A stretch of 64,000 nt of DNA from Candidatus Cloacimonas sp. (GTDB taxonomy: Bacteria > Cloacimonadota > Cloacimonadia > Cloacimonadales > Cloacimonadaceae): positions 1-64,000 of the forward strand of contig JALOCJ010000004.1 in assembly GCA_023227825.1 (NCBI GenBank), written 5' to 3'. Positions 61,055 to 64,000 of this stretch are shown piece by piece. Made by a program: the position numbers and the translations under genes. The stretch's first letter is position 1. The number at the start of each line of letters is the position of its first letter. The notes under the pieces were generated by a model. That model was not told the origin of the DNA and ran no database searches. It saw only the letters and a program-made list of their open reading frames with translations.

Positions 61055-61338
61055 TCGTCATGAGTCATATGCGCCAAAAAGTTATCTCACAGCCAAAAAG
61101 TTATCAAGGCGCAAATGACTCCTGACTTAAGTAAGTCAGGAGTCGTCACTGCCGAAATAACTTTTACGCACCCCACAAATTTGTTTGGCAGTGAGGACTC
61201 GTGACGACTATCTCTCACAGATTACATAGATAACACAAATTTTATTTTTGCTTGGTCTACAGTGTCGTCAGGAGTCATATGCGCTAAAAAGTTATCTCAC
61301 AACCAAAAAGTTATCAAGGCGCAAATGACTCCTGACTT
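61055..61338. repeat. Type A-B-A palindromes, right flank of RAYT
   Basis: A type A element (61055-61128), an inverted type B element (61133-61208), CACAGATTACATAGATAACA units (61216-61240), then another type A (61264-61338). In these A copies the loop contains a direct repeat CAAAAAGTTATC. The order matches the left flank. No other feature occupies 61005-61353. Confidence 0.9.
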
Positions 61339-61353
61339 TCCTTTCGGAAGAGG

Positions 61354-61581
61354 TTAAACAGCGATAACTTCTTTCACTTCAGGGATTTCATCTTTTATAA
61401 GTCGTTCAATACCTGCTTTCAGAGTTAATGTTGCCATAGGGCAACCATTACAAGTTCCTTTAAGTCGCACTTCAATAACATTATCTTCGCGGATCTTGAT
61501 AAGTTCAACATCCCCGCCATCTGCTTGAATTGAAGGGCGAACTTTTTCTAATATACTTTCAATCTTTTCTTTTGCGATCAT
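61354..61581 (-). CDS. Nfu/NifU C-terminal-type iron-sulfur scaffold protein
   Basis: A 75-aa protein consisting only of the Nfu domain. It has IRPSIQADGGDVEL-like N-terminal sequence (here VRPSIQADGGDVEL) and the cluster-binding CNGC at Cys44 and Cys47, within GTCNGCPMATLTLK. It carries 4Fe-4S clusters to apoproteins in the cytoplasm. It is 9 bases downstream of the DUF3332 gene and ends 15 bases from the REP array. Confidence 0.93.
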   Translation of the reverse strand: MIAKEKIESILEKVRPSIQADGGDVELIKIREDNVIEVRLKGTCNGCPMATLTLKAGIERLIKDEIPEVKEVIAV

Positions 61582-61590
61582 TTTTCGTCC

Positions 61591-62106
61591 TTATCGGGCA
61601 AGGTTAATTGAAAGCTCTTCACCTGAAGGAGAAAGCAATTTTAATTGCTGTCCATCCATATAACCAATTTTTTGGTTGGTTCCGTTGGTTTTCATAAACC
61701 AGGATTCGCTAACGGGGTCATAGTTGAGTTCAATATTTTGGTTGTTATCTCTATTTTCCTGTTGAGTAATGACAATCTTGTTTTGACTGATTTCTAATTT
61801 ATAATTACCATTAGGACCTTCTGCATATTTGATAACATTTTCTCCTTCTTTCATAGCTAAAGGATTATTGCCTGTCCAAAATTCAATTGTGTTAAAAAAG
61901 ACAATATCCAGAAACATTGCAATTTCATAAACCGGACAAATCCAAAAAGCCCAGTTAACAATGCTTTGGACATATTTGTTACCGACACTTCCATTAAAGT
62001 GATACACTTTTTTAGTAAGTGACATATTTCCATAACATCCGAAGACGCCAACAACGATAAATACCGCTAATAATGCGATAGATACGAGACGAGTGATTTT
62101 CTTCAT
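61591..62106 (-). CDS. DUF3332 family lipoprotein
   Basis: A 171-aa exported protein. Signal peptide with lipobox VFGC (residues 21-24). The core CYGNMSLTKKVYHFNGSVG, a hydrophobic segment WICPVYEIAMFLDIVFFNTI and EFWTGNNPL match DUF3332. The C-terminal 90 residues are beta-rich (YKLEISQNKIVITQQ). Function is unknown in the family. It lies 15 bases downstream of the RND pump gene. Confidence 0.88.
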   Translation of the reverse strand: MKKITRLVSIALLAVFIVVGVFGCYGNMSLTKKVYHFNGSVGNKYVQSIVNWAFWICPVYEIAMFLDIVFFNTIEFWTGNNPLAMKEGENVIKYAEGPNGNYKLEISQNKIVITQQENRDNNQNIELNYDPVSESWFMKTNGTNQKIGYMDGQQLKLLSPSGEELSINLAR

Positions 62107-62121
62107 TTTTATTCTCCTTTT

Positions 62122-63999
62122 TTATTGGGATTCCTTTTTAGCATGGATATTCTTAGTAGTCAGGAAATAGAAAGCGGGAATAATAATCAGCGTTAAGAAA
62201 GTAGAAACAATTAACCCTCCAATGGAAACAATACCCATTGGGCGAGTCATTTCAGCTCCCGTACTACCAATCCCTATAGCCATTGGTAACATACCCACTA
62301 TGATAGCTAAAGTGGACATTACTATCGGTTTTAATTTCATTTTTCCCGCTTCCATCAACGCATCGTGGACACTATAGCCCTCTCTGCGTTTAATATTTAC
62401 ATAGTCCATTAATAATATAGCGTTATTTACAACAATGCCAACTAACATTATTATCGCCATCATAGAAACGATGTTAAATGTATATCCTGTAATTAATAAG
62501 GAAAGAATGACACCGATCAACGCCAGAGGCACAGTTGCCAAAATTAGAATGGGTTGAGCAAAACTTTCCAATATAGCAGCCAGTAGCATATATGTTAAAA
62601 TCACAGCAAGAATAAAAGTTCTAACCATATCCACAATGGTTTCATTCATCATTTTTGCCTGTCCGCCCCATTCAAAACGATAACCGGTTGGGAAGTTAAT
62701 TTTATTCATTCTTTCTTCAATCTGAGAAGTTATATCACTTAAATGATATCCGCTTGCTATATCACCGGTAACCATAATAGTTTTATAGCGGTCGTAGTGA
62801 GTTAATCTATTAACACCTGTAGCAAATTCTACATCTGCAAGTTGGGAAACTAAATAGGACTTACCCATTACTACTACGCTGAGATTTTTAATTTTATCAG
62901 GCGAATCAACTACTTCATCTTCAAGAGATATTTTTATATCATATTGATTTCCGCTCTCCCGATATTGGGTAGAGACCAAACCTTCTACATTTGCGCGCAA
63001 AGCCAATGCCAAATCATAAACAGTAGCTCCCGCCGCTGCAAGTTTATCGCGTTTGGGATAAAGCGTAAGTTCATACCTGCCGTAACGACTTGAAGTATCC
63101 AGATTGATTAGTCCTGGTATATTTTCAATGGATTTAACTACTTCATTTTTTATTTGTTCCAAACGGGCATTATCCTGGCCTTCCAACATAAATTGCACAG
63201 CAGAATTACCTCCACCTCCCATACCCATTGTAGAACCCGCAACTTTAATTTTAGCGTTAGGTATATCAGCAAGTTCTTTAGTTAAAATATCTACTAGTTG
63301 ATTGGCACTATATTTGCGTTCTTTTCTATCTACCAGTTTAATATCTGAACTAGCTAAATTAGTTCCGGTATCAATAAAACCACCAGAGCCAAGATTTGTA
63401 AGAATATGTACTACTTCTTTATGTTTCGCTACCCGGTTTTGAATTAGATCCATTGTTTTGGCTGTCTCTTCCAAATTAGTTCCTTGAGGCATCTCCACTG
63501 AAATAGAAAGATTGCGTTGATCCACAGGAGGTATCATTTCTATACCCACAAAGAAAGCAAGCCCACAGCTAATCAGCAAAGCTAAAAGAGTGAAGAGTAA
63601 TATACTCACGCTGGTTTTTTTGGAACGCAGAGTATAACTTAAGAATTTGGCATATATATTACCAAATTTATCAAAGACATTATCAAATTTCTTTCCCCAT
63701 TTGCTCACGCGTTTCTCTTTCGGAATAATTTTGGAAGCAAGCATAGGTGTAATCGTAAATGCAGTTAATAGTGAAAATAATGTAGCTATTGTAACTGTTA
63801 CAGCAAATTCTTTAAAGAAGCGTCCCACCATTGAAGTCATTGTAGCAATAGGCAGGAATACAACTATATTGGTTAAAGTAGATGCCAAAACGGCAGTTCC
63901 TATTTCATTAGTGCCTATTTGAGATGCTTGTTTTCTGGTATTACCCATATCCTTATGTCGGAAAATATTCTCCAAAACAACAACAGAGTTGGAAACCAA
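62122..63999 (-). CDS. RND-family efflux transporter, C-terminal part (cut by window edge)
   Basis: A 625-residue fragment of an inner-membrane RND pump of the AcrB/HAE1 hydrophobic-efflux group; the N-terminal 400 or so residues lie beyond base 64000. The fragment opens in the TM4 region with SNSVVVLENIFRHKDMG and contains the TM5-6 segments. It then has the second periplasmic porter/docking loops (about 150-430), then TM8-12 with GYTFNIVSMMAIIMLVGIVV, NNAILLMDY and the KLKPIVMSTLAIIVGMLPMA motif. A membrane-fusion protein and outer-membrane channel would be expected upstream. Substrate unknown. Confidence 0.93.
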   Translation of the reverse strand: MVSNSVVVLENIFRHKDMGNTRKQASQIGTNEIGTAVLASTLTNIVVFLPIATMTSMVGRFFKEFAVTVTIATLFSLLTAFTITPMLASKIIPKEKRVSKWGKKFDNVFDKFGNIYAKFLSYTLRSKKTSVSILLFTLLALLISCGLAFFVGIEMIPPVDQRNLSISVEMPQGTNLEETAKTMDLIQNRVAKHKEVVHILTNLGSGGFIDTGTNLASSDIKLVDRKERKYSANQLVDILTKELADIPNAKIKVAGSTMGMGGGGNSAVQFMLEGQDNARLEQIKNEVVKSIENIPGLINLDTSSRYGRYELTLYPKRDKLAAAGATVYDLALALRANVEGLVSTQYRESGNQYDIKISLEDEVVDSPDKIKNLSVVVMGKSYLVSQLADVEFATGVNRLTHYDRYKTIMVTGDIASGYHLSDITSQIEERMNKINFPTGYRFEWGGQAKMMNETIVDMVRTFILAVILTYMLLAAILESFAQPILILATVPLALIGVILSLLITGYTFNIVSMMAIIMLVGIVVNNAILLMDYVNIKRREGYSVHDALMEAGKMKLKPIVMSTLAIIVGMLPMAIGIGSTGAEMTRPMGIVSIGGLIVSTFLTLIIIPAFYFLTTKNIHAKKESQ

Positions 64000-64000
64000 A

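Overview
The window is AT-rich bacterial chromosome from a Gram-negative (diderm) organism. Outer-membrane-type proteins, lipoproteins, SecDF, a membrane pyrophosphatase, and a secreted repeat protein with a FlgD-like C-terminal sorting domain all fit this. The gene content and the heavily repeat-filled intergenic spaces best fit Cloacimonadota (Candidatus Cloacimonas-like, former WWE1). That assignment is inference from recognition, not from a search.

Layout. 1-1338: a divergent phosphoglycerate kinase (minus strand) next to a heptamer array. 1339-3100: a repeat mosaic with a small DUF3467 gene. 3101-6027: a two-gene sensory unit, an NMT1/THI5-like lipoprotein plus a Cache-HAMP-PP2C phosphatase. 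6370-8823: a large lipoprotein with a YfaP-like tail. 9864-11525: an SBBP repeat protein. 12781-26171: a tightly packed plus-strand operon of ten genes (tilS, hpt, ftsH, hslV, hslU, MFS transporter, pgeF, fapA-like, tricorn-like S41 protease, TPR protein). 26568-29147: secF and secD on the minus strand with an intrinsic terminator. 30162-33323: a PpiD/SurA-type foldase and a phosphohexomutase. 33521-44381: a minus-strand block with a patatin autotransporter, a LiaF-like protein, purL, a YrdC/low-molecular-weight phosphatase fusion, an EnvC-like factor, two ABC exporter half-transporters and tRNA-Pro(CGG). 45024-48398: a polysaccharide deacetylase and the proton/sodium pyrophosphatase hppA. 48602-55354: a GcvT-family protein, an amidohydrolase and a dapD operon. 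55431-59346: a methyltransferase and SppA. 60432-61004: a REP-associated tyrosine transposase (RAYT). 61354-63999: an Nfu-type protein, a DUF3332 lipoprotein and the C-terminal part of an RND efflux pump that runs off the window.

The most striking content is not coding. An intact RAYT transposase gene sits inside dense arrays of paired, oppositely oriented palindromes (59465-60428 and 61055-61338). Relatives of these palindromes are scattered through at least five other intergenic regions of the window, with compensatory changes in their stems. They are interleaved in a recurring order with at least four other repeat families: 9-bp CACAGATTA/CGCAGATTT repeats, a 43-bp GGATGAACAGGATT repeat, a two-hairpin element centred on TTCCGGAA, and GACCTCAAGACCTCTC minisatellites. 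This looks like a REP/RAYT system with a large non-autonomous repeat population.

Much of the coding content concerns protein quality control and the cell envelope: FtsH, HslUV, a tricorn-like protease, SppA, SecDF, PpiD, EnvC-like, the patatin autotransporter and ABC exporters. All functional calls rest on reading motifs in the sequence; no database search was run.
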